Below the pieces are notes generated by a model. It had not been told where the DNA came from. It did no database searches and saw only the letters and a list, made by a program, of their open reading frames with translations. From assembly GCF_013407145.1 (NCBI RefSeq), contig NZ_CP026993.1, positions 434,001-498,000 of the forward strand: DNA of 64,000 nt, written 5' to 3'. This document shows positions 1-9,561 of the stretch, in pieces; position 1 is the stretch's first letter; each line of letters starts with the position of its first letter. Position numbers and translations under genes: made by a program. This DNA is from Nitrosopumilus cobalaminigenes. GTDB lineage: Archaea > Thermoproteota > Nitrososphaeria > Nitrososphaerales > Nitrosopumilaceae.

Positions 1-528
1 ATTGGTGTGTATTCCTTTGGAAAAATATCTTTAGCACATTTTAATCCTGCAGTAACTATCGGTTATTATATTACAGGCCACATTTCTAAAATTCAAATTG
101 TATATTATTTTACAGCAGAAATAATTGGTGCAATATTAGGATCACTTTTTGTTTTAACATTCATTGGAGACAAAATGAATCTTGGAGCAAATGCTCCCAA
201 TCTTGATTTTTCAATTTTTGTAATTTTTCCAGTTGAAGTTTTAGCTTCTGCGATGTTAATGGGTGTGATCTTTTATGTTGTGTATACTAAAGGTTTGAGA
301 GGATTTAGTGGAGTCGCAATTGGAGGAATAGTTGGATTGGATATTCTGTTTTTGGCTTTTATTTCTGGCGCATCTATGAATCCTGCTAGGGCTCTTGCCC
401 CCGCATTATTGTCTGGAACTTTTGAACATCTCTGGCTTTACTGGACTGCACCCTATGTGGGAACTACAATTGCGGCATTTTTCTTTAGAAAGAAATTCCA
501 AGCACAAAGAGCCGCAAATTACGAATAA
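1..528 (+). CDS. MIP-family aquaporin, 5'-truncated by window edge
   Basis: This is a membrane channel of the MIP (aquaporin/glycerol facilitator) family. The frame is open from the first base, so the start and first helices lie outside the window. The first pore box is seen in HFNPAVTI at the left edge and the second in SMNPARAL near visible residue 126, with hydrophobic helices between them and a short basic tail after the last helix. Both half-pore motifs are intact, so the channel is probably functional. A complete paralogue lies at 60902-61615. Whether it passes water, glycerol or ammonia cannot be decided from the visible part. Confidence 0.9.
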   Translation: MGVYSFGKISLAHFNPAVTIGYYITGHISKIQIVYYFTAEIIGAILGSLFVLTFIGDKMNLGANAPNLDFSIFVIFPVEVLASAMLMGVIFYVVYTKGLRGFSGVAIGGIVGLDILFLAFISGASMNPARALAPALLSGTFEHLWLYWTAPYVGTTIAAFFFRKKFQAQRAANYE

Positions 529-553
529 TAATGACCCAAAATACCCATGAGTA

Positions 554-1831
554 GTGTCTGAATCCAAAAAATTATTCAATATTGCAAAAAAGGTGATCCC
601 CTCAGGCGTTAATAGTCCAGTTAGATATTTTGAACCCTATCCATTCTTCACAAAAAAAGCAAATGGTGCATACATCTGGGATGCTGATAACAAGCGTTAC
701 ATTGATTTTTGCAATGGATATGGTGCTTTACTCTTAGGACACAGAAGAAAAGAAATAATCAAATCTGTATCAAACCAATTATCAAAAGGCACTCTATACT
801 GTACTCCCACTGAATCCGAAATTGAACTCTCAAAATTAATCATTGGAAATTTTCCATCTGTTGACAAAGTAAGATTGATGAACACTGGAGGCGAAGCAAC
901 AATGACTGCAATTAGATTAGCACGTGGGTTTACAAAAAAGAAGAAAATAATAAAATTTGAAGGATGTTATCATGGTGCACATGACTCTGTTTTAGTCAAA
1001 GCTGGTTCTGGTTCTGCTCATAATGGAATTTCTGTATCTGATGGTGGTTTGGATGAAGTTTCAAAAAACACATTGGTTGTAGAATATAATAATATTGAAG
1101 ATTTACAAAAAACAATTAGAAAAAATAAAGACATTGCAGGAGTTATTGTGGAACCAATTCTTGCAAATATGGGATTAATTTTACCTGAAAAGAATTTCCT
1201 TTCTGATTTACGAAAAATTACTAAAGAAAATAACATTCCATTAATTTTTGATGAGGTTGTTACAGGTTTTAGAGTTGCACCTGGTGGAGCGCAAGAACAT
1301 TTTGGAATTAAGCCTGACATAACTACAATGGCCAAAGCACTAAGCAATGGATTTACTATCTCTGCAGTTGGAGGTAAAAAAGAAATCATGGATTTACTTT
1401 CCCCTAGAGGGAAAGTTTACCAAGCAAGTACATTTGCTGGCAATCCAATTTCTGTTAGTGCTGCAATTAGTTCAATTAAAACAATTAACAAAATCAAAAA
1501 TAAACTATATTCAAAACTTGAGCGATTCAATTTGCTATTTTCTACCGCACTAGATGACATGGCTACTGACATGAAAATCCCACACCAAATCAATTTTACA
1601 GCCTCAATGTTTCAGATTTTCTTCACAAACAAACCTGTTGTAGATTATCAATCATCTAAGAATGCAAATGCAAAGAAATTCCAAAAATTATTCCAAACTC
1701 TACTAAAAAAGGGAATTTTTATTGCTCCTTCTCAATTTGAAGTGGTTTTTCTCTCTGATGCTCACACTCAAACTGATCTAAACAAAACTCTTGATGCATA
1801 CCATTCTGCATTAACATCGGTGAAAAATTGA
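554..1831 (+). CDS. hemL: Glutamate-1-semialdehyde 2,1-aminomutase
   Basis: This PLP enzyme converts glutamate-1-semialdehyde to 5-aminolevulinate, the second step of the C5 tetrapyrrole route after glutamyl-tRNA reductase (hemA at 17197-18468). The 425-residue length is usual for the family. The substrate loop GEATMTAIRLAR is present, and Lys261 in TTMAKALSNG is the expected Schiff-base lysine. The GTG start is chosen because the nearby upstream ATG runs into a stop after four codons. The stop overlaps the TTG start of hemC by four bases (TTGA), so the two are probably translationally coupled. It is the first gene of hemL-hemC-cobA-hemD. Confidence 0.96.
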   Translation: MSESKKLFNIAKKVIPSGVNSPVRYFEPYPFFTKKANGAYIWDADNKRYIDFCNGYGALLLGHRRKEIIKSVSNQLSKGTLYCTPTESEIELSKLIIGNFPSVDKVRLMNTGGEATMTAIRLARGFTKKKKIIKFEGCYHGAHDSVLVKAGSGSAHNGISVSDGGLDEVSKNTLVVEYNNIEDLQKTIRKNKDIAGVIVEPILANMGLILPEKNFLSDLRKITKENNIPLIFDEVVTGFRVAPGGAQEHFGIKPDITTMAKALSNGFTISAVGGKKEIMDLLSPRGKVYQASTFAGNPISVSAAISSIKTINKIKNKLYSKLERFNLLFSTALDDMATDMKIPHQINFTASMFQIFFTNKPVVDYQSSKNANAKKFQKLFQTLLKKGIFIAPSQFEVVFLSDAHTQTDLNKTLDAYHSALTSVKN

Positions 1832-2763
1832 AGTACATAGTTGGAGCTAGGGGAAGTCAACTATCTGTTGCACAGACAAACTGGGTGATCTCTGAATTAA
1901 AAAAAGTGAATCCTGATTGCGAATATGAAATCAAACCAATTACCACAAAAGGTGATACTGATACTAGACCATTATTTACAATAGATCAAAAAGGAATCTT
2001 TGAAAAAGAAATTGATAGGGCAGTAGCTCAAAAAGAAGTACACTTTGCTGTACATAGTCTCAAAGATGTTCCATCAGAACTAGATGAAAATCTAATACTT
2101 GCATCTATCCCAAAACGTGAAGCAGTCAACGATGTATTCATTTCTTCAGATGGTTCAACACTAGATACTATCAAAGAAGGCTCTGTAATTGGAACTAGTT
2201 CTTTACGACGAGCAGTTCAAGTGTCAAGAAAAAGACCAGACCTCATTGTAAAACCGATTCGCGGAAATATTGAAACTAGAATAAAAAAAGTATCTGGAGA
2301 GAACTATGATGCTATAGTCCTTGCACAAGCTGGAATTTCTAGATTGGGTGTTGATGTAAAGTATTCTATGCTATCAATTGAAGATTTTTCCCCTTCTCCT
2401 GGCCAAGGTGCTATTGCTATTGTTGCACGAGCAGATGATATTGAAACAATTTCCATGTTAAAAAAAATTGAAGATGCTAATTCTCGTTTAGAGATTGAGG
2501 CTGAGCGTTCTCTTTCTGATTATGTTGATTCTGGATGCAGATTTCCTTTAGGGGCATATGCTAAATCAAATGGTTCTGAGATGACTTTGAGCGTATCTGC
2601 ATTTTCTGTAGATGGAAAACAATCTCTTCTGGTAAACAAAATTGGAAACAAAGATGATCCTAAATCTCTAGGAAAAAGTGCTGGAGAAGAACTACGTTCC
2701 AAGGGAGTAAATGATCTTGCATTAAATTGGAGAGAAAAAGTAGAGGAATGGAATAAGACATGA
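1828..2763 (+). CDS. hemC: Hydroxymethylbilane synthase (porphobilinogen deaminase)
   Basis: This enzyme polymerises four porphobilinogens into hydroxymethylbilane on a covalently bound dipyrromethane cofactor. The N-terminal VGARGSQLSVAQTNW segment is typical. The cofactor-binding cysteine is Cys237 in DSGCRFPLGAY, and the arginine-rich SLRRAVQ and IRGNIETR stretches form the active-site cleft. The length of 311 residues is normal. It starts with TTG inside the hemL stop and ends in an ATGA overlap with the next methyltransferase gene, so it is an internal operon gene. Its substrate comes from HemB, encoded in the second heme cluster. Confidence 0.96.
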   Translation: MKYIVGARGSQLSVAQTNWVISELKKVNPDCEYEIKPITTKGDTDTRPLFTIDQKGIFEKEIDRAVAQKEVHFAVHSLKDVPSELDENLILASIPKREAVNDVFISSDGSTLDTIKEGSVIGTSSLRRAVQVSRKRPDLIVKPIRGNIETRIKKVSGENYDAIVLAQAGISRLGVDVKYSMLSIEDFSPSPGQGAIAIVARADDIETISMLKKIEDANSRLEIEAERSLSDYVDSGCRFPLGAYAKSNGSEMTLSVSAFSVDGKQSLLVNKIGNKDDPKSLGKSAGEELRSKGVNDLALNWREKVEEWNKT

Positions 2764-3500
2764 CTGGAAAAGTGTATCTTGTTGGTGCAGGCCCTGGAGA
2801 TAGTAAATTAATTACATTACGTGCAGTTGAATTACTTGAAAAAGCAGATGTCGTCCTTTATGATAGACTGGTAAGCAAAAAAATTATTTCCATGATTCCA
2901 AAAAAAGCAGAAAAAGTCTACGTCGGTCGTGCAGTTGGTGATGATACAACTCATCAAAACACAACAAATGATCTTATGGTGCAGTATGCAAAATCTAAAA
3001 AAAATATAGTTAGGCTAAAGGGTGGTGATCCCATAATCTTTGGACGTGGTGGAGAAGAAGCAGAATTTCTTAAAGAAAATAAAATAAAATATGAAATTGT
3101 TCCAGGAATTACTTCTGGGATTGGGTCTGCAACTTATGCTGGGATTCCATTAACTCATAGAAAACATGCATCATCTGTAGTTTTTGTTACTGGTCATGAA
3201 GATCCAGAAAAGAAAAAAGAAATTGTCAAATGGAAAAATCTTGCAAAATCTGTTGATACTATTGTAATTATGATGGGGTTATCTAGAATTGATGTTATTT
3301 GTAAACAACTCATTGCTGGTGGAATGGATAAAAAAACTCCTGTAGCTGTTATTCAAAATGGAACTACTCCAAAACAAAAAATGATTAAAGGTACGGTTAC
3401 AAATATTGCAAAAAAAGTTAAAGAAAACAAAATTACTCCTCCTACAAATATTATAATTGGCAATGTCGTTGATTTGTCAGATTCTATAGGTTGGAAATAA
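2760..3500 (+). CDS. cobA: Uroporphyrinogen-III C-methyltransferase
   Basis: This SAM-dependent enzyme methylates uroporphyrinogen III at C2 and C7 to give precorrin-2, the branch point toward siroheme, heme by the siroheme route, and cobalamin. The N-terminal VGAGPGDSKLITLRA loop and the GGDPIIFGRGGEE motif near residue 90 are the SAM/substrate motifs of the SUMT family, and VPGITSG follows. It is a stand-alone methyltransferase without the dehydrogenase domain of bacterial CysG. The missing oxidation activity is probably supplied by the Met8-like protein at 18459-19112. The start overlaps the hemC stop by ATGA. Confidence 0.95.
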   Translation: MTGKVYLVGAGPGDSKLITLRAVELLEKADVVLYDRLVSKKIISMIPKKAEKVYVGRAVGDDTTHQNTTNDLMVQYAKSKKNIVRLKGGDPIIFGRGGEEAEFLKENKIKYEIVPGITSGIGSATYAGIPLTHRKHASSVVFVTGHEDPEKKKEIVKWKNLAKSVDTIVIMMGLSRIDVICKQLIAGGMDKKTPVAVIQNGTTPKQKMIKGTVTNIAKKVKENKITPPTNIIIGNVVDLSDSIGWK

Positions 3501-4294
3501 TGCTTGATGGAAAAACTATAGCCATTACTCGCTCAAAAGATGATGCATCTGAATTCATTTCACTTGCTGAAAGTAATAAAGCAATACCAATTCCTTTACC
3601 TACAATAGAACTTGTAAGTAAGGGTGCAAAAATTGTCGATGACTTTTTGAATCTAGTAGCAACCGAACATCCTGACTATTCTGTATTTTTGAGTTCAAAA
3701 GCTGTAAAAATATTATTTGATACTGCAAAAAAGATTGGAAATTTTGAGAAATTACAATTGGCAGTTGCCAACACTATGGTAATGTCTGTAGGTCCTAAAA
3801 CTACTGCAACTCTCAACACATATGGAATTAAAGTAAATCACGAACCAAAAAATAATTCTTCAATAGGCGTTGGTGAGGAATTTTCTCAAATTAATGCAGT
3901 TGGCAAAAAAGTAATCATTCCTCGTAGTGGTGCATCTAATCCTTTTCTTAAAGAACTACTAAACAAAATTGGAATTCACGTTGTAGAAATTCATCTGTAT
4001 GATGTGTGTGCATTTAGAGACACTACGCAATGGAATGGATTTAGAGAATTATTCTCCCAAAACAAAGTTGATGGTGTAATCTTTACTAGTGCATCATCAG
4101 TTCGTGGGTTCTTTGAGATTATGCAAAAAGATTATGAAAAATCTGATTTGATAAACAATCTCTCAAAATTATCTCTAGTGTGTATTGGGCCTTTTACATC
4201 TGAGGAACTAAAGAAATTTGATGTTCCTTATGTTGTATCTGATCTGCATACAGTTGCTGGTGCATTTGATACAATGAAAACTAGTCTTTGTTAG
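3500..4294 (+). CDS. hemD: Uroporphyrinogen-III synthase
   Basis: This protein cyclises hydroxymethylbilane with inversion of ring D. The family is weakly conserved. The assignment rests on the overall HemD pattern (DGKTIAITRSKDDASEF at the N-terminus, VFLSSKAVKI, VIFTSASSVRGFF, VCIGPFTSEEL) and on its position as the last gene after hemL, hemC and cobA. ATG 3500 is preferred because it forms a TAATG overlap with the upstream stop; an in-frame TTG nine bases earlier is the alternative. The gene ends about 90 bp before sufB. Confidence 0.88.
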   Translation: MLDGKTIAITRSKDDASEFISLAESNKAIPIPLPTIELVSKGAKIVDDFLNLVATEHPDYSVFLSSKAVKILFDTAKKIGNFEKLQLAVANTMVMSVGPKTTATLNTYGIKVNHEPKNNSSIGVGEEFSQINAVGKKVIIPRSGASNPFLKELLNKIGIHVVEIHLYDVCAFRDTTQWNGFRELFSQNKVDGVIFTSASSVRGFFEIMQKDYEKSDLINNLSKLSLVCIGPFTSEELKKFDVPYVVSDLHTVAGAFDTMKTSLC

Positions 4295-4354
4295 ATTATC
4301 TAGACTCTAAAATTTAGCTGAAGCTATTTAGCTGTGCCTATTTTTCCTCATGTA

Positions 4355-4366
4355 TTTATAATATAA
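4355..4366 (+). promoter_or_regulatory. TATA-like box of the suf operon
   Basis: The stretch TTTATAATATAA lies 24-28 nt upstream of ATG 4383, the spacing expected for an archaeal TATA box and a leaderless transcript. The in-frame ATG at 4374 would sit only about 17 nt from the box, so this spacing favours 4383 as the sufB start. No transcript data support it. Confidence 0.5.
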
Positions 4367-4382
4367 CGGGGTTATGACGAAC

Positions 4383-5783
4383 ATGACTACTGAAAATCTA
4401 GATATGGATTATTCACAATATGATTTTAAAGACTCTACAGAAATGTATGTCCACCTTAGCAAGAAAGGCCTGTCTAAGGAAACTGTAATAGAAATTAGTA
4501 AAATGAAAAAAGAGCCACAATGGATGCTTGATTTCAGATTACGTTCTTTTGAAATTTTTATGCAAAAACCAATGCCAACTTGGGGTGGAGATCTAAGTGT
4601 AATTGATTTCCAAAATATTTACTATTATGCAAAAGCATCTGACAAAGTAGAAAAGAACTGGGACGATGTTCCTGAAAATGTCAAAAATACCTTTGACAAA
4701 CTTGGAATTCCAGAAGCTGAAAAGAAATTTTTAGCAGGTGTTGGTGCACAATATGAATCAGAAGTTGTATACCACAGTTTAAGAGAAGACTTGGCAAAAC
4801 AAGGTGTTCTCTTTTTAGATACTGATGCAGCTCTTCATGAACATCCAGAAATATTCAAGAAATACTTCGGAAAAATTATTCCTCCAGAGGATAACAAATT
4901 TGCAGCATTAAACAGTGCAGTTTGGAGTGGTGGCTCATTCATCTATGTTCCACCAGGTGTCAAAGTAGACATGCCTCTACAAGCTTACTTTAGAATTAAC
5001 GCCGAAAACATTGGTCAATTTGAAAGAACATTGATCATTGTAGATGAAGGTGCAGAAGTACACTACATTGAAGGTTGTACTGCTCCTGTCTATTCTTCAG
5101 AATCACTACACTCCGCAGTTGTAGAGTTAGTGGCACACAAAGATGCAAAATTAAGATACACTACAATCCAAAACTGGAGTGCAGATGTTTACAATCTTGT
5201 AACCAAACGTGCTTATGCATATGAAGGTGCAACAGTTGAATGGATTGATGGAAACATTGGTAGTAAACTAACAATGAAGTATCCTGGAGTATACCTTATG
5301 GGTGAGAGAGCCTATGGTGAAACATTATCCATTGCCTTTGCTGGTAAAGGACAACATCAAGATACAGGTGCTAAAATGGTTCACCTTGCACCAAATACCA
5401 CTTCCAAAGTCACATCAAAGTCAGTAAGTAGACTGGATGGACGTTCCACTTACAGAGGAATGCTAAATGTAGCAAAAGGTGCTACTGGTGTAAAATCAAC
5501 TGTAAGATGTGATGCATTACTCTTAGATGATACATCCAAAACTGATACCTATCCTTACATGGAAATTAATCAGGAAGATGCAACAATTACCCACGAAGCA
5601 ACTGTTGGAAAAATTGGTGATGAACAAATCTTCTATCTAATGAGCAGAGGATTTAGTGAAGAAGAAGCATTGTCACTAATTGTTAATGGTTTCATGGAAC
5701 CATTTACAAAAGAATTACCAATGGAATATGCTGTTGAATTAAACAGACTCATCAAACTAGAGATGGATGACTCAGTGGGATAA
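4383..5783 (+). CDS. sufB: Fe-S cluster scaffold SufB
   Basis: SufB is the scaffold subunit of the SufBCD complex that assembles Fe-S clusters. The protein shows the SufB/SufD beta-helix core, with the family block [20 protein letters not shown] around residues 214-233 and the C-terminal [20 protein letters not shown]. The length of about 466 residues matches SufB. ATG 4383 is chosen over in-frame ATG 4374 because of the spacing to the TATA-like box. It heads a suf operon with sufD, a Rieske protein, sufS and sufU. The ATPase partner sufC is on the other strand at 22625-23395. Confidence 0.96.
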   Translation: MTTENLDMDYSQYDFKDSTEMYVHLSKKGLSKETVIEISKMKKEPQWMLDFRLRSFEIFMQKPMPTWGGDLSVIDFQNIYYYAKASDKVEKNWDDVPENVKNTFDKLGIPEAEKKFLAGVGAQYESEVVYHSLREDLAKQGVLFLDTDAALHEHPEIFKKYFGKIIPPEDNKFAALNSAVWSGGSFIYVPPGVKVDMPLQAYFRINAENIGQFERTLIIVDEGAEVHYIEGCTAPVYSSESLHSAVVELVAHKDAKLRYTTIQNWSADVYNLVTKRAYAYEGATVEWIDGNIGSKLTMKYPGVYLMGERAYGETLSIAFAGKGQHQDTGAKMVHLAPNTTSKVTSKSVSRLDGRSTYRGMLNVAKGATGVKSTVRCDALLLDDTSKTDTYPYMEINQEDATITHEATVGKIGDEQIFYLMSRGFSEEEALSLIVNGFMEPFTKELPMEYAVELNRLIKLEMDDSVG

Positions 5784-5810
5784 ACTCCCAATACCTAATT
5801 TTGATAAATC

Positions 5811-7211
5811 ATGTCCCAAGAAATTCTTTCAAAACTCAACACAAGTGTCATCGATGATATTTCCTCATCAAGAAATGAACCTGATTGGCTAAAAGATTAT
5901 AGAAAGAATTCTCTATCTGTCTATGATAGTTTACCAATTGAATTGTCTCCACTATACAACAAATACACTGATGCAAAAAAGATGGATCCAGAAAAAGTAT
6001 CTCTTTCAACATCTACTACAGAAACAATTCCTAGTTTCTTAACCAAAAGATTAGGTGAGTTAGAAAATGAAATTTGTATTATTCAAATTGGAACAAATAT
6101 TATCAAAATCAATCTTCCTGATGAATTAAAATCTAAAGGACTGGTCATCTCTTCAATTTCTGATGCCATAAAAAATAATTCTGAATTAGTAAAAAAAGCA
6201 TTAGAGGCTTCAAAATCTGAAGAAGATAAATTTACTGCACTAAACAATGCTGCTTTTAATTCAGGAATATTCATTCACATTCCACGTAATTTGATTGTCG
6301 AAAAACCAATTCACATGTTCACTTGCCTATCTGAAGATGGTCATTCAACCATTTCTAGAAATGTCATCTTTGCCGATGAAAGTAGCAAGGCTACCATTGT
6401 TCAAGAATTATACTCTCCTAATATTCAAACTCAACAAGCCTATCTGGAATTAATGAACACTACCCTTGGAGCTAATGCACAACTAGATGTCACTACTTTA
6501 CAAATGATTGATCAACATGCAGTAGCATTCTCAACGAGAAGAACTGATTTGGCTCAAGATGCTAAAGTCAATTGGTATTCTGGATTGTTTGGTTCAATGT
6601 TGTCTAGATACAAAATTGAATATTTCCTAAATGGTACTGGTGCATCATCTAATGATTCAGAAGTCATCTTTGGAAATAATGAGCAATCATTTGATATTCA
6701 AACTAATGTTAATCATGAAAGTCCAGCAACTGAAGGACGAGTTGTCGAAAAATCTATTCTTAGAAACAAATCAAAATCCCTTTTTAAAGGAATGATTAGA
6801 ATCAAAGAAAATGCCGCAAAATCAAATTCATTTTTGTCTGGTCGTTCAATTCTATTAGATAAAGATGCAAAATCTGATGCAATTCCTGGATTAGAAATTT
6901 TTACAAATGATGTAAAGGCTACTCACTCTGCATCTGTTGCACAAATAGATGAAGAACAAGTTTTCTATTTAAAAACCAGATGTCTAAGCCATGAAGAGGC
7001 TGAAAGAACAATTGTTGAAGGTTTCCTGGAACCACTTTCAAGAAAAATGTCTTTTCAAGTTAGAGCCTGGATTGCATATCTTATTGAATCAAAATGGGAC
7101 AACAAAGAACTTACAATTAACACTGATGAAGAACTAACAAAGTTTGTTGAAATTGAGGAAACTCGTTACAACGAAGATTCTGAAATAGAACAACACTACA
7201 AGTATAGGTGA
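5811..7211 (+). CDS. sufD: Fe-S assembly protein SufD
   Basis: This is the second beta-helix subunit of the SufBCD scaffold. It is related in sequence to the preceding SufB but lacks its cysteine-bearing core block. The conserved C-terminal segment is recognisable as YLKTRCLSHEEAERTIVEGF. At 466 residues it is as long as SufB, as usual for archaeal SufB/D pairs. It starts 27 bp after the sufB stop, and its own stop lies just upstream of the Rieske gene, so one transcript is likely. Confidence 0.9.
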   Translation: MSQEILSKLNTSVIDDISSSRNEPDWLKDYRKNSLSVYDSLPIELSPLYNKYTDAKKMDPEKVSLSTSTTETIPSFLTKRLGELENEICIIQIGTNIIKINLPDELKSKGLVISSISDAIKNNSELVKKALEASKSEEDKFTALNNAAFNSGIFIHIPRNLIVEKPIHMFTCLSEDGHSTISRNVIFADESSKATIVQELYSPNIQTQQAYLELMNTTLGANAQLDVTTLQMIDQHAVAFSTRRTDLAQDAKVNWYSGLFGSMLSRYKIEYFLNGTGASSNDSEVIFGNNEQSFDIQTNVNHESPATEGRVVEKSILRNKSKSLFKGMIRIKENAAKSNSFLSGRSILLDKDAKSDAIPGLEIFTNDVKATHSASVAQIDEEQVFYLKTRCLSHEEAERTIVEGFLEPLSRKMSFQVRAWIAYLIESKWDNKELTINTDEELTKFVEIEETRYNEDSEIEQHYKYR

Positions 7212-7215
7212 TATT

Positions 7216-7524
7216 TTGTCTGAATGGATTAAAGCTTGCAGTACAGAGCAGGTAAAAGAAGGACAACTTTTTGGTTTTGTTCATGAAGATAAAAAACTCC
7301 TCATTGCAAATCTAAAGGGAAAAATTCATGCTACTGATTTGATATGTACTCATGCTGATGCTGATCTTTCTACTGGTTTTCTAAGTGATGAAGGTGTTAG
7401 ATGTCCATTACATCTCTCTGTTTTCAATTTGGTAAATGGTGAACCACAAAATCTGCCTGCTGAAACTCCTCTTAAAATATACAATGTTAAAATAGACGCC
7501 AACGAAATTTACGTGGAGCTTTAA
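7216..7524 (+). CDS. Rieske-type [2Fe-2S] ferredoxin
   Basis: This is a 102-residue single-domain Rieske protein. The cluster ligands are visible as C44-x-H46 in CTHADAD and C63-x2-H66 in CPLHLSV, with a 16-residue gap as in ferredoxin components of ring-hydroxylating dioxygenases and NirD-like proteins. No membrane anchor is present, so it is a soluble electron carrier. It lies between sufD and sufS, starts with TTG four bases after the sufD stop, and ends three bases before sufS. It may supply electrons for cluster assembly or simply be matured there; its partner is unknown. Confidence 0.88.
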   Translation: MSEWIKACSTEQVKEGQLFGFVHEDKKLLIANLKGKIHATDLICTHADADLSTGFLSDEGVRCPLHLSVFNLVNGEPQNLPAETPLKIYNVKIDANEIYVEL

Positions 7525-7527
7525 GAT

Positions 7528-8772
7528 ATGCAAAGTACTGAATCCCTTTTTGAAAATATTAGAAATGATTTTCCAATTTTAAAAAGAACTGTTAGAGATA
7601 ACAAACCTCTTGTTTATTTGGACAATGCATCTACTACTCAAAAACCAAATCAAGTAATTGATTCCATTACAGATTATTATCAAAACCATAATGCAAATAT
7701 TCATAGAGCAGTTTATGCACTAGCTGAAGAAGCTACTGAAGCATATGAGGCAACACGCGATAAAATCGCAAACTTTGTTAATATTAAAAATCGTCAAGAA
7801 ATTATTTTTGTTAGGGGTACTACTGAGGCAATTAATCTAGTTGCGTATGCATGGGGTAGACCTCATATCAAAGAAGGAGACATTGTAGTTACTACTGAAT
7901 ATGAACACCATAGCAATATTGTTCCATGGCAACTTGTAACACAAGAAAAAAAGGCAAAACTAGAATACATTGGAATGGATGATGATGGTGAATTAATTCT
8001 AGATGACCTTGATAAAATCTTGGCAACAGGCAAAGTCAAACTAGTCACTTTTAGTTTAATGTCAAATGTTCTTGGAACAATAACTAATGCTGAAAAAATT
8101 ATAGAAAAATGCAAAGCTGCAGGTGTCCTTACTTTGATTGATGGTGCACAAGCTGTTCCACACATGAAAGTTGATATCGAAAAATTAGGATGTGACTTTT
8201 TTGCATTTTCTGGTCATAAAATGCTTGGACCTACTGGAATTGGAGTTTTATGGGTGAAAAAATCTGTATTGGAAACTATGGTTCCATTCCATGGTGGTGG
8301 AGATATGATTCGTGAAGTTCACAAATATGAAACAACCTGGAATGATTTACCATACAAGTTTGAGGCAGGAACTCCAAACATTGCAGATGTTGTTGGATTG
8401 GGTGCCGCAATTGACTATTTGACAAAAATTGGAATGGATAACATTAGAGAACATGAAATTGAACTAACAAAATATGCTATAGAAAAATTATCTGCAGTTA
8501 AAGGACTTCATATCTATGGCACAAAAGATATTTCAAAACGTGGTGGTGTTATTTCATTTAATTTTGCAGATGTTCATCCCCATGATGTTGCTCAAATTAT
8601 TGATGAAGAAGGAATTGCAGTACGATCTGGACATCACTGTGCACAAGTATTGATGGAAAGACTAAACGTTGCAGCAACGTCTAGAGCCAGCTTTTACATT
8701 TACAATACTAAACAAGACATTGATATTCTGGTAAATTCATTAAATATTGTGGCAAAGGTGTTCAAATTATGA
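7528..8772 (+). CDS. sufS: Cysteine desulfurase SufS
   Basis: This PLP enzyme releases sulfur from cysteine as a persulfide for Fe-S assembly. It is a class II (SufS/CsdA-like) desulfurase of 414 residues. The Schiff-base lysine is Lys231 in FSGHKMLGPTGIG, the histidine of EYEHHSNIVPW stacks on PLP, and the catalytic cysteine is Cys371 in VRSGHHCAQ. The stop overlaps the sufU start by four bases (ATGA), consistent with SufS passing sulfur to the neighbouring SufU. Confidence 0.96.
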   Translation: MQSTESLFENIRNDFPILKRTVRDNKPLVYLDNASTTQKPNQVIDSITDYYQNHNANIHRAVYALAEEATEAYEATRDKIANFVNIKNRQEIIFVRGTTEAINLVAYAWGRPHIKEGDIVVTTEYEHHSNIVPWQLVTQEKKAKLEYIGMDDDGELILDDLDKILATGKVKLVTFSLMSNVLGTITNAEKIIEKCKAAGVLTLIDGAQAVPHMKVDIEKLGCDFFAFSGHKMLGPTGIGVLWVKKSVLETMVPFHGGGDMIREVHKYETTWNDLPYKFEAGTPNIADVVGLGAAIDYLTKIGMDNIREHEIELTKYAIEKLSAVKGLHIYGTKDISKRGGVISFNFADVHPHDVAQIIDEEGIAVRSGHHCAQVLMERLNVAATSRASFYIYNTKQDIDILVNSLNIVAKVFKL

Positions 8773-9212
8773 GTAGTAACGCAGACATTTACCATGAAAT
8801 GATCGTTGATTATTCAAGAAACCCCATCAATTATGGAGAAATTGAAAATCATGATGTGACATTCCACGATTCTAACCCTCTATGTGGTGACAGTATTGAC
8901 ATTGATATGAAAATTGATGAAAACAAGGTTACTGATATTAAATTTCATGGAAAAGGATGTGCAATTTGCATGGCATGTTCTTCAGTTTTGACAGAAATAA
9001 CAAAAGGCAAGACTATTGATGAAGCAAGAGCCATAGAAAAAAATGATGTTTTGAGTGAATTGGGTCTTGAACATCTACAAGCTGTCAGAATCAAATGTGC
9101 ATTGCTTTCTCTCAAGGTACTCAAATCTGCTCTTTATACCTACATTGGAAAGAATCTAGAAGATACTGGAGATGTGGATAAATTAAAAGAAGAGGCAGCA
9201 AATCTGTACTAG
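8769..9212 (+). CDS. sufU: SufU/IscU-type Fe-S scaffold or sulfur acceptor
   Basis: This small NifU-N/IscU-fold protein is thought to take sulfur from SufS. Expected ligand cysteines are Cys39 in NPLCGDS, Cys64 in GKGCAICMAC, and Cys110 in IKCALLSL; the extra Cys67 and Cys70 are part of the same motif. The spacing and the coupled position behind sufS favour SufU over IscU. The stop (TAG) is followed two bases later by the start of the next gene. Confidence 0.93.
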   Translation: MSSNADIYHEMIVDYSRNPINYGEIENHDVTFHDSNPLCGDSIDIDMKIDENKVTDIKFHGKGCAICMACSSVLTEITKGKTIDEARAIEKNDVLSELGLEHLQAVRIKCALLSLKVLKSALYTYIGKNLEDTGDVDKLKEEAANLY

Positions 9213-9213
9213 T

Positions 9214-9561
9214 ATGAGTGATTTTACTCCTACAGTACCAATTGCACTTCAAATCCGAAAAATTATCTTTGATAAATTCAATGATGTTGATACCAAATTT
9301 ACAAATGATGAAATTTTTGAAATTCTCAAATCCGATGGTGATCTTGATCCTTCTTGGATAATAGATGATACTGAAATATTCTTCAACGAATTATGTGATT
9401 CTGGTCTTGCAAGAAATATTGCCCAGAACTTTACCACAATGTATCTAAAATTATTTGATCCTATAGAGAAACATCATTGCAATGCATGTGATAATGATGT
9501 TCATTTAGGACCTTCAGAAGAGAAAAAATGTCCTAACCCTACTTGCAAATCTTCTATTTAG
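9214..9561 (+). CDS. Small protein with C-terminal zinc ribbon, suf operon
   Basis: I do not recognise this 115-residue protein. The first 80 residues look like a compact helical or winged-helix domain. The C-terminus holds four cysteines (89, 92, 106, 111; CNAC and CPNPTC) that could bind zinc or an Fe-S cluster. It begins two bases after sufU, so it belongs to the suf transcript. Its last eight bases overlap the 3' end of the convergent pgk gene. A regulatory or DNA-binding role in Fe-S homeostasis is only a guess from context. Confidence 0.8.
   Translation: MSDFTPTVPIALQIRKIIFDKFNDVDTKFTNDEIFEILKSDGDLDPSWIIDDTEIFFNELCDSGLARNIAQNFTTMYLKLFDPIEKHHCNACDNDVHLGPSEEKKCPNPTCKSSI

Noticed and set aside
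1018-1389. 123-codon reverse frame inside hemL
   Set aside because: It is an antisense shadow of a strongly conserved gene, with no independent motif or promoter.
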